64,000 nucleotides of DNA, from assembly GCA_964528595.1 (NCBI GenBank), contig CAZGTM010000006.1, positions 33,436 to 97,435 of the forward strand. Direction: 5' to 3'. Source of the stretch: CAYFKJ01 sp964528595. GTDB taxonomy: Bacteria > Pseudomonadota > Alphaproteobacteria > UBA2966. Below the pieces are notes generated by a model. It saw only the letters and a list, made by a program, of their open reading frames with translations. It did not search any database and was not told the origin of the DNA. Positions 25,625-33,903 of the stretch are shown piece by piece (position 1 is the stretch's first letter; each line of letters starts with the position of its first letter). The translations under genes and the position numbers were made by a program.

Positions 25625-27598
25625 CTAACTTGCTTCCGCCAGCATTTGCCGTTTGGCGACGGCGACAGCCTCGCCGGCGTCCTGGGCATAGCCGTCGGCC
25701 CCGACATGGTCCGCGAACATCTGGTTGACCGGCGCGCCGCCGACGATGACCTTGAGATCCTCGCGCAAACCGGCCTCGTCCAGGGCGTCGATTACCTCCT
25801 TCATCTGCGGCATGGTCGTGGTCAGCAGGGCCGATAGGCCGAGGATGTCCGGCCGGTGCTCGCGCACCTGTTCGACGACGTTGTCGGTACTGACGTTGAC
25901 GCCCATGTCGATTACCTCGAAACCCGTGCCCTTCATCATGCTGACGACCATGTTCTTGCCGATATCGTGCAGGTCGCCGAGCACGGTGCCGATCAACACC
26001 CTGCCGCCGCGCTTGACGTTGCTGGTGGCGAGGTAGGGCTCCAGCAGTTTGAGGCCGTCGTTCATGGCGCGCGCGGATAGCAGGACTTCGGGAATGAACA
26101 CCGTGCCGTCGGAGAAACGGCCGCCGATTACGTCCATGGCGGGGAGCATGCCCTTGTTGAGGATGTCCTGGGCGGAAAAACCCTGGTCGAGCAGATCTTG
26201 GGTGTGGACAAGGATGTCTTCCTCCTCGCCTTCCAGAACGTCGCTGGTGATCTGCTCGAGTGCCTCTTCGACATCCATCTCCGCGATGGTTTCCTCGGTC
26301 GATTTGGGCGTGACGGCTTCCCTGGCCGCCGCCATGCCGTCTGGCGAGATCGACTGGTAGCTTCCGGCTTTGAGTGGCAGGGCGCCTTCCTTCTCGATTC
26401 GCTCGCCGATGTACAACAGGCGGTCGAAATCGGCGTCCGGCGGCGTGGTGTCGCCAATCGAGGCGATGAAACGGGTGCCGGGCGCGATGGTCTTGAAGAG
26501 GTTGTCCATGAAGTCCTTGAGGTCCTCCCGGGTGGAGGACTTCTCCAGCAGCAGTAACTCAGGGATGCCGCCATGGATGGTCAGGTGTCCGGGCCGGCAC
26601 CATTGCTCGTAGTAATCCTCGATCTTCACCTTGGTCATGGGGTAGGGGGTAACGGCGTCGGCCACATCGAGGCCGCTGTCCGTCAGCAGATCCATCAGCC
26701 CTTCGTTCTCGCCGTCGGGGTGGCAGATGATGGCCGCCCCCTTGGGCTTGAGGATTTCCGAGGCCTTGCGGCACCAGGGCTGGAAGTGCTCGGCGTAGAG
26801 TTTGGGATAGGTGATCATGTCGTCGACGTTGGCCACCCACAGGATGGCGTCCATCTCGACACCCGAGAGCACGTCGAGGAGTTGGTCGTAGACCCGTTCC
26901 ATCGCCGTCAGCAGTTCCGCCATTTCGTTGGGATAATCGTGGTGGTGGATGTAGAACTCGGTGGCGTCGAGGAAGGTTTTTTGGATGAAGTGCATGGGCG
27001 AGCCGCAGGCGATGCCAATGCCCTGCGCCACGGCGATGCCGTCGTCGCCGACCGCCGCGCGGAATTTGTCGTAGCGTTCGTAAGCCGGCTTGATGGTGAG
27101 GTTGCCGAATATGTGGGCCAGCACCTTGTAGTCTTCCGGCCGTTTGATGGCGTGCTCCTTGACCCAGGAGATGGAGGCGCCGGCGGTTTTCATTTCGGCC
27201 GTGAAACCGTGCACGACGCTCACGTCGCCGACCGGCGTGTGATACTCGACTCGCCGCATTTCGCCGCCGTCGCTGGTATCGGTGGTGACCCGGATATCGA
27301 CATCGGCGGAGAATTCGAACGTGCAGGGGTATTCCTTCAGGTCATAGAGCCCGATGCCGCGATGGGTGGTGTCTTCGGGTCGGTCGGGGCGGCTGAATTC
27401 CGGAATGAACTTGTGCAGCGGCCAACCCAGGTTGCGGTGAATGTCCTCCACCGACATGCCGGCGAAGCGATCCGGCAGGGTGCCCCTTATTTCCTGGGCG
27501 TTGTGCCAGAGATCGATGCGCGGTACCCACGGCATGGTATCGACGGTTTCGCCGCGAATGACGGCCAGCAGTTTCTCCCGGTGGCTGATCGTGGACAT
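25625..27598 (-). CDS. CmuA-like methyltransferase/corrinoid fusion protein
   Basis: A 657-aa two-domain protein. Residues 1 to about 400 form a uroporphyrinogen-decarboxylase/MtaA-type methyltransferase barrel (REKLLAVIRGETVDTMPWVP at the start; ICHPDGENEGLMDLL; LTIHGGIPELLLLEKS). Residues about 430 to 655 form a corrinoid-binding module with a helical cap and the cobalt-ligating His544 in the DxHxxG motif (GDLHDIGKNMV). The same order is found in CmuA, the chloromethane methyltransferase, which is slightly shorter. Here the expected HxC zinc motif appears as HPD, so zinc ligation may differ. No cmuB or cmuC is present. It probably moves a methyl group from an unknown donor to its cobalamin. 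Confidence 0.88.
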   Translation of the reverse strand: MSTISHREKLLAVIRGETVDTMPWVPRIDLWHNAQEIRGTLPDRFAGMSVEDIHRNLGWPLHKFIPEFSRPDRPEDTTHRGIGLYDLKEYPCTFEFSADVDIRVTTDTSDGGEMRRVEYHTPVGDVSVVHGFTAEMKTAGASISWVKEHAIKRPEDYKVLAHIFGNLTIKPAYERYDKFRAAVGDDGIAVAQGIGIACGSPMHFIQKTFLDATEFYIHHHDYPNEMAELLTAMERVYDQLLDVLSGVEMDAILWVANVDDMITYPKLYAEHFQPWCRKASEILKPKGAAIICHPDGENEGLMDLLTDSGLDVADAVTPYPMTKVKIEDYYEQWCRPGHLTIHGGIPELLLLEKSSTREDLKDFMDNLFKTIAPGTRFIASIGDTTPPDADFDRLLYIGERIEKEGALPLKAGSYQSISPDGMAAAREAVTPKSTEETIAEMDVEEALEQITSDVLEGEEEDILVHTQDLLDQGFSAQDILNKGMLPAMDVIGGRFSDGTVFIPEVLLSARAMNDGLKLLEPYLATSNVKRGGRVLIGTVLGDLHDIGKNMVVSMMKGTGFEVIDMGVNVSTDNVVEQVREHRPDILGLSALLTTTMPQMKEVIDALDEAGLREDLKVIVGGAPVNQMFADHVGADGYAQDAGEAVAVAKRQMLAEAS

Positions 27599-27687
27599 GG
27601 GGGGCTCCCGATAATTGCCTAATATTGGGTAATATATTCATAATATATCAGATAATTACGGCATTTGAAGCGGATTGAACGACCGCT
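27599..27687. promoter_or_regulatory. AT-rich promoter region of corrinoid fusion gene with inverted repeat
   Basis: A sharply AT-rich interval between the corrinoid fusion gene and the small Cys-rich gene. ATATATT (27632-27638) and AATATAT (27642-27648) form a perfect inverted repeat with a three-base spacer, about 34 bp before the leftward start. This is a plausible promoter with an overlapping operator. Confidence 0.45.
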
Positions 27688-27897
27688 TCAACGCCACGGA
27701 ATGGCGATGCGCACGACGCCGTCCCGGGCGCCGCACTTGGTGCAGCGAAGCAACGCTCTCAGGCTGGGCAGTGGGGTCGTGTCGCCCAACAGGTTGATCA
27801 ACGCCGGTAAGTCGAGTTCGCCACAATGGATGCAGGCCTCGCAATGGGCCAGAAGGCCGTTGCCGTGATCCCGGACGTTTCCCAATGTGGCGTGCAT
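27688..27897 (-). CDS. Small Cys-rich (zinc-ribbon-like) protein
   Basis: A 69-aa protein with two CxxC-type pairs, HCEACIHCGEL in the first half and LRCTKCGARDGVV near the end, which suggests a treble-clef or rubredoxin-like zinc site. It starts at a clean ATG and ends in basic residues (RIAIPWR). The same pattern (MHATLGNVRDHGNGLLAHCE) looks constrained rather than random. No partner is known. It lies between the sulfotransferase and the corrinoid fusion gene on the same strand. The role is unknown; nucleic-acid or protein binding is possible. Confidence 0.7.
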   Translation of the reverse strand: MHATLGNVRDHGNGLLAHCEACIHCGELDLPALINLLGDTTPLPSLRALLRCTKCGARDGVVRIAIPWR

Positions 27898-27942
27898 GGG
27901 CCGACCCTAGCGGACCGGCTAAACGTCGCGTCAAGGGTGGTA

Positions 27943-28677
27943 TTAATCGACGGGGCGCAACCGTTTTTCGTAGAGCGCCAGGTACTGCGGCCGGCAGGCC
28001 TCGGCCATTTCGGCAAGCTCACCTTTCAATGGCTGCGAGGGCTTGTAGGGCGCGAAGCCGGTCGAGGCTTCGACGGCGTGGTACCAATGCGCCCCCCAGA
28101 GGCCGTCGCTGTCGCGCCGGCCCGCCGGCCAGCTCAGCATGCGTTCATCGAACGGCACGCCAACGGCCTCACAGAGAAGCCGAAGCATTGCTTCCGGGTT
28201 GGTGAGCACATCGCGTGAATCCAACACCGGCGGCGTTTTTCCCGTTCGGTGGCAGACGTCGTCGAAAATCTCGGCTTGCCGTTCGATGCCGATATCGGCC
28301 AACGTCACCTGGTCGCGCTTGATGGCGTATGAGGCAATAACCTCGGCCGGATCGCGGATCAGGAAACAGTTGGTCACGCCGTCCAGCCAGTCGCGCCCGA
28401 TATGATCCAGCAGGTGGTGGGTCATGTGCTTCTGGTAGTGGATGGCTTTGCCGCCGGGCACGGGGCCGGTTAGTTGCTCGGTGACCTTGCGCCAGTCCGT
28501 TTCCATCGAGGCGATGACCTCTTCGCGCATGGGATGGTCGATGCCGGTCTCCGCAAGATAGTGACCGTAGAGCGGTTCGTCCCAGACGGCGGTGTCGGGG
28601 CGGTTTTCCCAGGCCCGCATGGCGGCGGTCGAAATATTGCGGGGCCCCGACCACATGGCGATGCGGTAGGTGGTCAC
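27943..28677 (-). CDS. Sulfotransferase-family protein
   Basis: A 244-aa P-loop-like protein. The N-terminal YRIAMWSGPRNISTAAMRAW corresponds to the PAPS 5'-phosphosulfate loop, and the later FLIRDPAEVIASYAIK matches the 3'-phosphate motif. Such proteins, often annotated loosely, are found next to class-IV aminotransferases. The GTG at 28677 gives a GTGA overlap with the aminotransferase stop and a conserved-looking N-terminus (TTYRIAMWSGPRN); an ATG at 28686 is the alternative. The acceptor substrate is unknown. The downstream sulfate-activation genes of the genome lie far away at 51-57 kb. Confidence 0.8.
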   Translation of the reverse strand: MTTYRIAMWSGPRNISTAAMRAWENRPDTAVWDEPLYGHYLAETGIDHPMREEVIASMETDWRKVTEQLTGPVPGGKAIHYQKHMTHHLLDHIGRDWLDGVTNCFLIRDPAEVIASYAIKRDQVTLADIGIERQAEIFDDVCHRTGKTPPVLDSRDVLTNPEAMLRLLCEAVGVPFDERMLSWPAGRRDSDGLWGAHWYHAVEASTGFAPYKPSQPLKGELAEMAEACRPQYLALYEKRLRPVD

Positions 28678-29588
28678 GCCGGGCATTCCCGTTCGATCAA
28701 TTGCGCATAAAGATCATGCAGGCGTTTGGTCATGGCGCCCCTGGCGCCGTCGCCGATGACGCGGCCGTCGATTTCGCGCACCGGGGCCAGGCCGGCGAAG
28801 GTGCCGGTCACGAAGGTTTCGTCGGCGCCATAGACTTCCGTCAGGCTGAAATTCTTTTCGAAAACCGGCAGGCCGTTCATGCGGCAGAGATCGATGACGT
28901 TGGCCCGCGTGATGCCGGGCAGGCAATAATCGCCCGTCGAGGTCCAGATCTCGCCACGGCGCACGATGAAGAAATGCGTCGAATTGCAGGTCGCGACAAA
29001 GCCCTGGGGATCGAGCATCAGGGCCTCGTCCGCGCCGGCCTTTGTCGCCTGGATACACGCGGTGATGCAGTTGAGCTTGCTGTGGCTGTTGATTTTGGGA
29101 TCGAGCACGTCGGGCTGCCCGCGCCGGACATGAACCGTGAAGAGGCTGATGCCGTCGGTCGCCGTGCTCGGCAGCGGCGTTTTGTATTCGGGGATGATGA
29201 CGATGGTGGCACCGCCGACCGTGGCGCGCGGATCCTGATAGGGCGTCGCCTTGAGACCGCGCGTGACCATCAGGCGGATATGAACGTCCGACGTCATGTT
29301 GTTTGCCGCCGTCGTTTCGAGTACCGCGGCCGTCAGTTCCTCGGGCGCGAGACCGATGTCCATGTCGATGGCCTTGGCGCCTTCATAGAGGCGCGCCATG
29401 TGGGCGTCGGCGAAGGCGAGTTTGCCGTTGTGCAGCCGCAAGCCCTCCCAAACGCCGTCGCCGAGGATGAAGCCGCTGTCGAAAACCGAAACGACAGCGT
29501 CTTGGCGCGAAACGATGTCCCCGTTCACATAGATCCGGATGTCCCGGTTGCGGGGATCGTCCTCATAGTCATGCGTGCCCTGTGCCAT
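28674..29588 (-). CDS. Class-IV PLP aminotransferase (branched-chain/D-amino acid type)
   Basis: A 304-aa fold-type-IV enzyme. Landmarks are VVSVFDSGFILGDGVWEGLR, SKLNCITACIQATKAGADEAL containing the PLP lysine, CNSTHFFIVRRGEIW, LPGITRANVIDLC and GTFAGLAPVREIDGR. This family includes IlvE, D-alanine aminotransferase and aminodeoxychorismate lyase. The residues around the substrate pocket do not let me choose, though the overall pattern is closest to IlvE-like proteins. The start at 29588 avoids a basic low-complexity extension up to 29705. It is coupled to the sulfotransferase gene and lies 25 bp after the molybdopterin oxidoreductase. Confidence 0.88.
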   Translation of the reverse strand: MAQGTHDYEDDPRNRDIRIYVNGDIVSRQDAVVSVFDSGFILGDGVWEGLRLHNGKLAFADAHMARLYEGAKAIDMDIGLAPEELTAAVLETTAANNMTSDVHIRLMVTRGLKATPYQDPRATVGGATIVIIPEYKTPLPSTATDGISLFTVHVRRGQPDVLDPKINSHSKLNCITACIQATKAGADEALMLDPQGFVATCNSTHFFIVRRGEIWTSTGDYCLPGITRANVIDLCRMNGLPVFEKNFSLTEVYGADETFVTGTFAGLAPVREIDGRVIGDGARGAMTKRLHDLYAQLIERECPA

Positions 29589-29613
29589 GCGGCGCACGAT
29601 ACATGGATTGGGC

Positions 29614-31932
29614 TCAGGTGGAAATGAAGGCCGCGACCTTGCCGGCGATGTCCTCGCCCGCCGCCGCTTCCTCGTTGCTGGCGGCGCGCAGGGCCGAGGC
29701 GACATTCTTGTGATAGGGCGTGTCGGTGATGGGGTCGCAGTCGTCGCTGGCCGTCAGCATGTTGATGCGCGGGCCGATGCTGACCCGTTCGCCGTTGGCC
29801 AGCGGGTAGGTCATGCCGTAGCCGTGCGGCAGGGTGGCGTAGCCTATACGCAGGCTGTCGTCGGCCTCCGCCCTTGCCGTCAGCTTGCCCGTGCGGGTCT
29901 CCACCGTGACCCAGCCGCCGTCCGCCGCGCCGATCTGGGCGAGGTCGTCGGGATTGATTCGTAATGCGCCGTCAGGGTCTTCCTTGCGCCATTTGGGCGA
30001 GCGGATGATCTGGTTGGCGTTGAAACGCCGCCGTTGGCCGAACGAGACGATGAAGGGATAGTCCTCGTCCGGGCCGTCCTCGGCGGGATCGAGCCGGTTG
30101 AGCCACGCCAGCATTTCCGGGATTTCCAACCTGATCTTGTTGTCCTGGTACGCCAGCAGATCCCAGATCTCGTCAAACTCGTGGACGGTGAAGGGCGTAC
30201 CGGAGGGCGAGGTGAGAATTCTCTCGAACAAGGCCTCGCCCAGCAAAGCGCCCTCAGCCTTTGAACCGAGGGCGCGCTGAACGGCTTGTGCGTCGCGCGC
30301 CGCGAGCCGGTGACAGGCGGGCCAAAGGATGGCCGCCACCGCCGCACCGTCGTCCAACGACTTGCCCAGCGAGAGATAGAGGATGACCGGCGCAACCGCG
30401 CCGAATGCCGGATTTTCCTTGAGCAGCGCCGTGAACGCCTGCGAGAACGCCAGGCGGTCACTGGCCGCCAAACTCCGCAGTTCGGCAATTTTGTCATCGC
30501 CCGGCAACAATCCCAAGCGCCGCGCCAGATCGGCATAAATCTCCGGCTCGATACGGGTGCCCTCCAGCGCCTCGAACAGAGGTCGACGAAGGTGGAAGTA
30601 GTTGGTCGGGAAGGAGAACGAAAAAAGCGTGAATTCCCACTTTTCGAAAACGGACGCAGCGGGTAGCACATAGTCGGCAAGCTCGGCGGTCTCGCTCATG
30701 GCGACGTCGACCACGACGAGCAGGTCGAGCGCCTTAAAGGCATCCTCTGTGGCGCGGGTATTGGCTGCCGAGTTTGCCGGGTTCGAGCTGTCGACGATGA
30801 CGGCGCGCAGGCGGTCGGGCTTGTCCGACAGGATCTCGGCGGCGAAGCGGTTGGGGGGATAAAGGCCGGCGATCTCCTGCATGCCGGTCGTGACCGACGT
30901 CGCGCCCTTGGAATTGCCGAACAGGGGTTGCAGCCAGCTGTGGATGGCGTGGGTGCCGGGCCGGCCGAAGTGGCCGGTGGCGAGGAACAGCAGATTGCCA
31001 AGGTAACTGTTGAGCGTTGAATTGCGGCCCATCTCGATGCCAAGCTCGGTGCGCAAGGTCATGGCATTAGCGGCGGCGATCATGTCGACGGCCTGCTCGA
31101 CTAGTGTTTGCGGCAGCCCGGTGTGAGCGATCCAGGCATCCGCCGGAATCGTTTCCAGGTCCTTCCTGACGGCGTCCCAGCCCAGCGTGTGTTCCGCGAT
31201 AAATGCCGCGTCGATGGCGCCCCGGTCGATCAACATTTTCAACATCGCACCCAACAAGTAAGTGTCGGTGCCGGGTTTGATCTGCAGGTGTAGGTCGGCC
31301 ATTTCGGCGTCTTTGGTGCGGGCCGGGTCGATCACGATGATCTTGCGCGCCTCGTCGCCGGCGGCGTGCTTGAGATGCGAGCGGGCGCCGGGTTCGCACT
31401 GTGCCTGCCAGACGCTGCCACCCAGCACGATCAGGAGATCGGCATCCTCCGCCTGGATGGTGTGATTGCAGTTCTGAGAACCGAACATCTTGCCGTTGAC
31501 GAGGAAGCGTCCGGATTTTTCCTGGGCGAGGGAGCTATAGAAATCGGTGGCGCCCAGACCCCGCATCATCATGATGCCGTAACCGCCGCCCGAATGATTG
31601 CCCTGACCGCCGCCGCCATAATAGCTCAGCGACCTCGGGCCATATCGTTCGCGGATGTCCAGCAGCCTGCCGGCGATTTCACTGAGGGCGGTATCCCAGC
31701 TGACCTCGTCGAAGCCGCCTTCGGCATTGCGCCGCAGCGGCGAAGTCAGGCGCATGGCGTGGCTCTGGTAGTGCTTGATGGCGTCGGCTTTTTGGCAGAG
31801 GTAACCTTGCGAGCGCGGGTGGGACTTGTCGCCCTTGACCTTGGTGATCTCCCGCCCCTCGGTCTGGACGTCGAGCCCGCAGTTGGCATAGCAGATATTA
31901 CAGGCCGTTTTTTTCCACTCCGTCGCCGACAT
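29614..31932 (-). CDS. Molybdopterin oxidoreductase (DMSO reductase superfamily)
   Basis: A 772-aa single-chain oxidoreductase. The N-terminal [4Fe-4S] ligands are Cys11, Cys14, Cys18 and Cys46 (TACNICYANCGL; GYLCQKAD). The Molybdopterin domain follows, with GGQGNHSGGGYGIMMMRGLG, NGKMFGSQNCNHTIQAEDAD and the dinucleotide-binding domain at the C-terminus (RINPDDLAQIGAADGGWVTV). There is no Tat signal, so it is cytosolic. Formate-dehydrogenase-like or thiosulfate-reductase-like relatives exist, but no small electron-transfer subunit is encoded next to it. The Mo ligand region does not show the usual formate dehydrogenase context, so the substrate is open. It is divergent from the HxlR gene at 32001. 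Confidence 0.9.
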   Translation of the reverse strand: MSATEWKKTACNICYANCGLDVQTEGREITKVKGDKSHPRSQGYLCQKADAIKHYQSHAMRLTSPLRRNAEGGFDEVSWDTALSEIAGRLLDIRERYGPRSLSYYGGGGQGNHSGGGYGIMMMRGLGATDFYSSLAQEKSGRFLVNGKMFGSQNCNHTIQAEDADLLIVLGGSVWQAQCEPGARSHLKHAAGDEARKIIVIDPARTKDAEMADLHLQIKPGTDTYLLGAMLKMLIDRGAIDAAFIAEHTLGWDAVRKDLETIPADAWIAHTGLPQTLVEQAVDMIAAANAMTLRTELGIEMGRNSTLNSYLGNLLFLATGHFGRPGTHAIHSWLQPLFGNSKGATSVTTGMQEIAGLYPPNRFAAEILSDKPDRLRAVIVDSSNPANSAANTRATEDAFKALDLLVVVDVAMSETAELADYVLPAASVFEKWEFTLFSFSFPTNYFHLRRPLFEALEGTRIEPEIYADLARRLGLLPGDDKIAELRSLAASDRLAFSQAFTALLKENPAFGAVAPVILYLSLGKSLDDGAAVAAILWPACHRLAARDAQAVQRALGSKAEGALLGEALFERILTSPSGTPFTVHEFDEIWDLLAYQDNKIRLEIPEMLAWLNRLDPAEDGPDEDYPFIVSFGQRRRFNANQIIRSPKWRKEDPDGALRINPDDLAQIGAADGGWVTVETRTGKLTARAEADDSLRIGYATLPHGYGMTYPLANGERVSIGPRINMLTASDDCDPITDTPYHKNVASALRAASNEEAAAGEDIAGKVAAFIST

Positions 31933-32000
31933 TTCGCCACCTCTAAATTCATATTATGAACTTAGTAAATCTTGGAGTATGGTAAGGGTGAAATCAAGCC

Positions 32001-32507
32001 ATGAATTCGGACGGGCCTGGAAAAATGGATTGGCGCGAAGTTGATACCGAGAATTGCCCGGTCGCCGGTGCGATGAAGGTCCTGGGCGACAAGTGGACCC
32101 TGCTGATCATCCGGGATGCCTTCAATGGCATCAGGCGCTTCGAGGATTTCCGCACCCACCTCGACATCCCCAGAGCCTTGCTGTCGAGGCGTTTAAGCGC
32201 TCTTGTCGATCAGGAAATTCTGCGCCGCGAGGTCTACCGGGAAACTGGAAAAAGAGCCCGTCACCAATACGTACTGACGAGCAAAGGTTTGGGCCTGCGA
32301 AATATTCTGATCGCCCTCAAGGAATGGGGCAACGAACACGTCAACGCAGCCGGCGATTACCCGCTTGAACTGGTCGATCGGCAAACGGGCGATGCCGTCA
32401 GGCTTTCGCTTGTCCGGGAGAGCGACGAAAAGCCGGTCAATCCCCGGAACCTGGAACTGCGCCCGGGTCCCGGTTTGCGGCTGAAAGCGGCCAACACGCG
32501 CTCGTGA
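32001..32507 (+). CDS. HxlR-family transcriptional regulator
   Basis: A 168-aa winged-helix regulator. The family hallmark NCPVAGAMKVLGDKWTLLII includes the redox-capable N-terminal Cys near residue 17. The helix-turn-helix follows in RRFEDFRTHLDIPRALLSRR and the wing in REVYRETGKRARHQYVLTSKG. A C-terminal tail of about 50 residues extends past the basic HxlR domain. Divergent from the molybdopterin oxidoreductase with a 68-bp AT-rich gap, it likely controls that gene and perhaps the quinone oxidoreductase 47 bp downstream. HxlR proteins often respond to aldehydes or reactive electrophiles. Confidence 0.92.
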   Translation: MNSDGPGKMDWREVDTENCPVAGAMKVLGDKWTLLIIRDAFNGIRRFEDFRTHLDIPRALLSRRLSALVDQEILRREVYRETGKRARHQYVLTSKGLGLRNILIALKEWGNEHVNAAGDYPLELVDRQTGDAVRLSLVRESDEKPVNPRNLELRPGPGLRLKAANTRS

Positions 32508-32554
32508 CCGCCCTTCATCTTGATCAATAATCGGCATTACCGCACAGTCACAGC

Positions 32555-33535
32555 ATGAAAGCTGTGGTTTGTACGAAATTCGACGGCCCGGCGGGCCTGA
32601 GCGTCCAGTCGGTCGAGGCGCCCGAGCCGGCACGGGATGAAGTCCTGATCGCCGTGGATTCCGCGTCGGTGAACTTCATTGACCTGCTGATTTCACGCGG
32701 TCTCTATCAGATCCGTCCCGACCTGCCTTACGTGGTCGGCGCGGAAGGGGCGGGTGAGGTGATCGCGGTCGGCGCCGACGTCGAGAACGTAGGACCGGGC
32801 GAGCGCGTCGCCGCCTTCCACCTGTTCGGCGCCTTTGCCGAGCAATTCGCGGTCAAGCACTGGCGCACCGTCGCCCTGCCCGACAGCGTGGCCTACGGGT
32901 CCGGCGCCGCCATCCTGCACAACTACATCACCGCCGCCTATGCCCTGATGGTGCGCGGCCAGATCAAGCCGGGCGAAACGCTTGTGGTCCATGGCGCGAC
33001 GGGCGGCGTCGGTCTGGCGGCCGTGGAACTGGGCAAGCTATGGGGGGCGACCGTCATCGCCGGCGTGGGTTCGGACGCGAAGTCCGCTCTGGCCCGAGAG
33101 TACGGCGCTGCGGAGATCATCAACTATGGGCAGGAAGATATCCGCGAGCGTATCGGCGACCTGACCAAGGGGCGCGGCGCGGATCTGATTTACGATCCCA
33201 TCGGCGGCGATATATTCGACCAATCGGTCCGCGCGCTGGCCTGGGAAGGACGCATACTGGTTATCGGTTTTGCCGCCGGCCGCATCGCCCAGGTCGGCGC
33301 CAACAGGCCGCTGTTGAAAAGCGCTTCGATCGTCGGCGTCAACACAGGCGCCTGGCCGGAACAGAACCCCCAGGCGTTTCAGGCGCTGGCGGCGGAAGTC
33401 ATGGATTTGGCCGGCGCGGGCAAGGTCAACCCGAAGATCAGCCGGACGCTGCCGCTGGAGGATTTCCGTATCGCCATGGATGCCATCGACGACCGCACGG
33501 CCCAAGGCCGCATGATTCTGCAGATCGGCAAATGA
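32555..33535 (+). CDS. NADPH:quinone oxidoreductase (zinc-independent MDR family)
   Basis: A 326-aa medium-chain reductase of the QOR branch. It shows VNFIDLLISRGLYQI, VGAEGAGEVIAVGADV, an AVKHWRTVALPDSVAY segment and the NADPH site VVHGATGGVGLAAVELGKLW. The structural and catalytic zinc cysteines of alcohol dehydrogenases are absent, as expected for quinone oxidoreductases or enoyl reductases. It follows the HxlR gene and overlaps the next small gene by ATGA if that gene starts at 33532. A detoxification role fits the regulator type. Confidence 0.92.
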   Translation: MKAVVCTKFDGPAGLSVQSVEAPEPARDEVLIAVDSASVNFIDLLISRGLYQIRPDLPYVVGAEGAGEVIAVGADVENVGPGERVAAFHLFGAFAEQFAVKHWRTVALPDSVAYGSGAAILHNYITAAYALMVRGQIKPGETLVVHGATGGVGLAAVELGKLWGATVIAGVGSDAKSALAREYGAAEIINYGQEDIRERIGDLTKGRGADLIYDPIGGDIFDQSVRALAWEGRILVIGFAAGRIAQVGANRPLLKSASIVGVNTGAWPEQNPQAFQALAAEVMDLAGAGKVNPKISRTLPLEDFRIAMDAIDDRTAQGRMILQIGK

Positions 33536-33549
33536 CAACGGGGGGCACG

Positions 33550-33897
33550 GTGAAAAGGAAAAACACTGCGCTGACCGGCATCGTCTTGGCCGTCGCACTT
33601 CTCTCCGCCGGTACCGCGCGGGCAGACGCTATTGACGGCAACTGGTGCCATCCAGACGGCCGTCACATGGAGATCGACGGCTCCAGGATCGTGACGCCGG
33701 GCGGCGCTACCATACGCGGCGATTACGACCGCCACGCCTACGCCTATGTCGTGCCGAAGAACGAGAAGGGCGAAGGTGAGACCGTGACCATGGTGCTGAT
33801 CAGCGACGACTATTTGCACCTCTGGCCCAACGTTGAAACGCGCAACCAAACCGGTTCCGAACCTCAGGTTTGGCGGCGTTGCGAACTTACGAGCTAG
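33550..33897 (+). CDS. Small secreted protein of unknown function
   Basis: A 115-aa protein starting at GTG 33550 after GGGGG; an ATG at 33532 in the same frame would overlap the previous stop as ATGA. The signal peptide is KRKNTALTGIVLAVALLSAG followed by an ARA-type cleavage site. The mature part is about 90 residues with DGNWCHPDGRHMEIDGSRIV, three acidic/basic loops and a WRRC ending; the two cysteines may form a disulfide. It looks like a small beta-barrel, a pattern common in uncharacterised alphaproteobacterial periplasmic proteins. Function is unknown. Confidence 0.75.
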   Translation: MKRKNTALTGIVLAVALLSAGTARADAIDGNWCHPDGRHMEIDGSRIVTPGGATIRGDYDRHAYAYVVPKNEKGEGETVTMVLISDDYLHLWPNVETRNQTGSEPQVWRRCELTS

Positions 33898-33903
33898 TAT
33901 TTG

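Noticed and set aside
26573..27622. 349-aa open frame on the plus strand
   Set aside because: Mirror frame of the methyltransferase/corrinoid gene, which has strong motifs.
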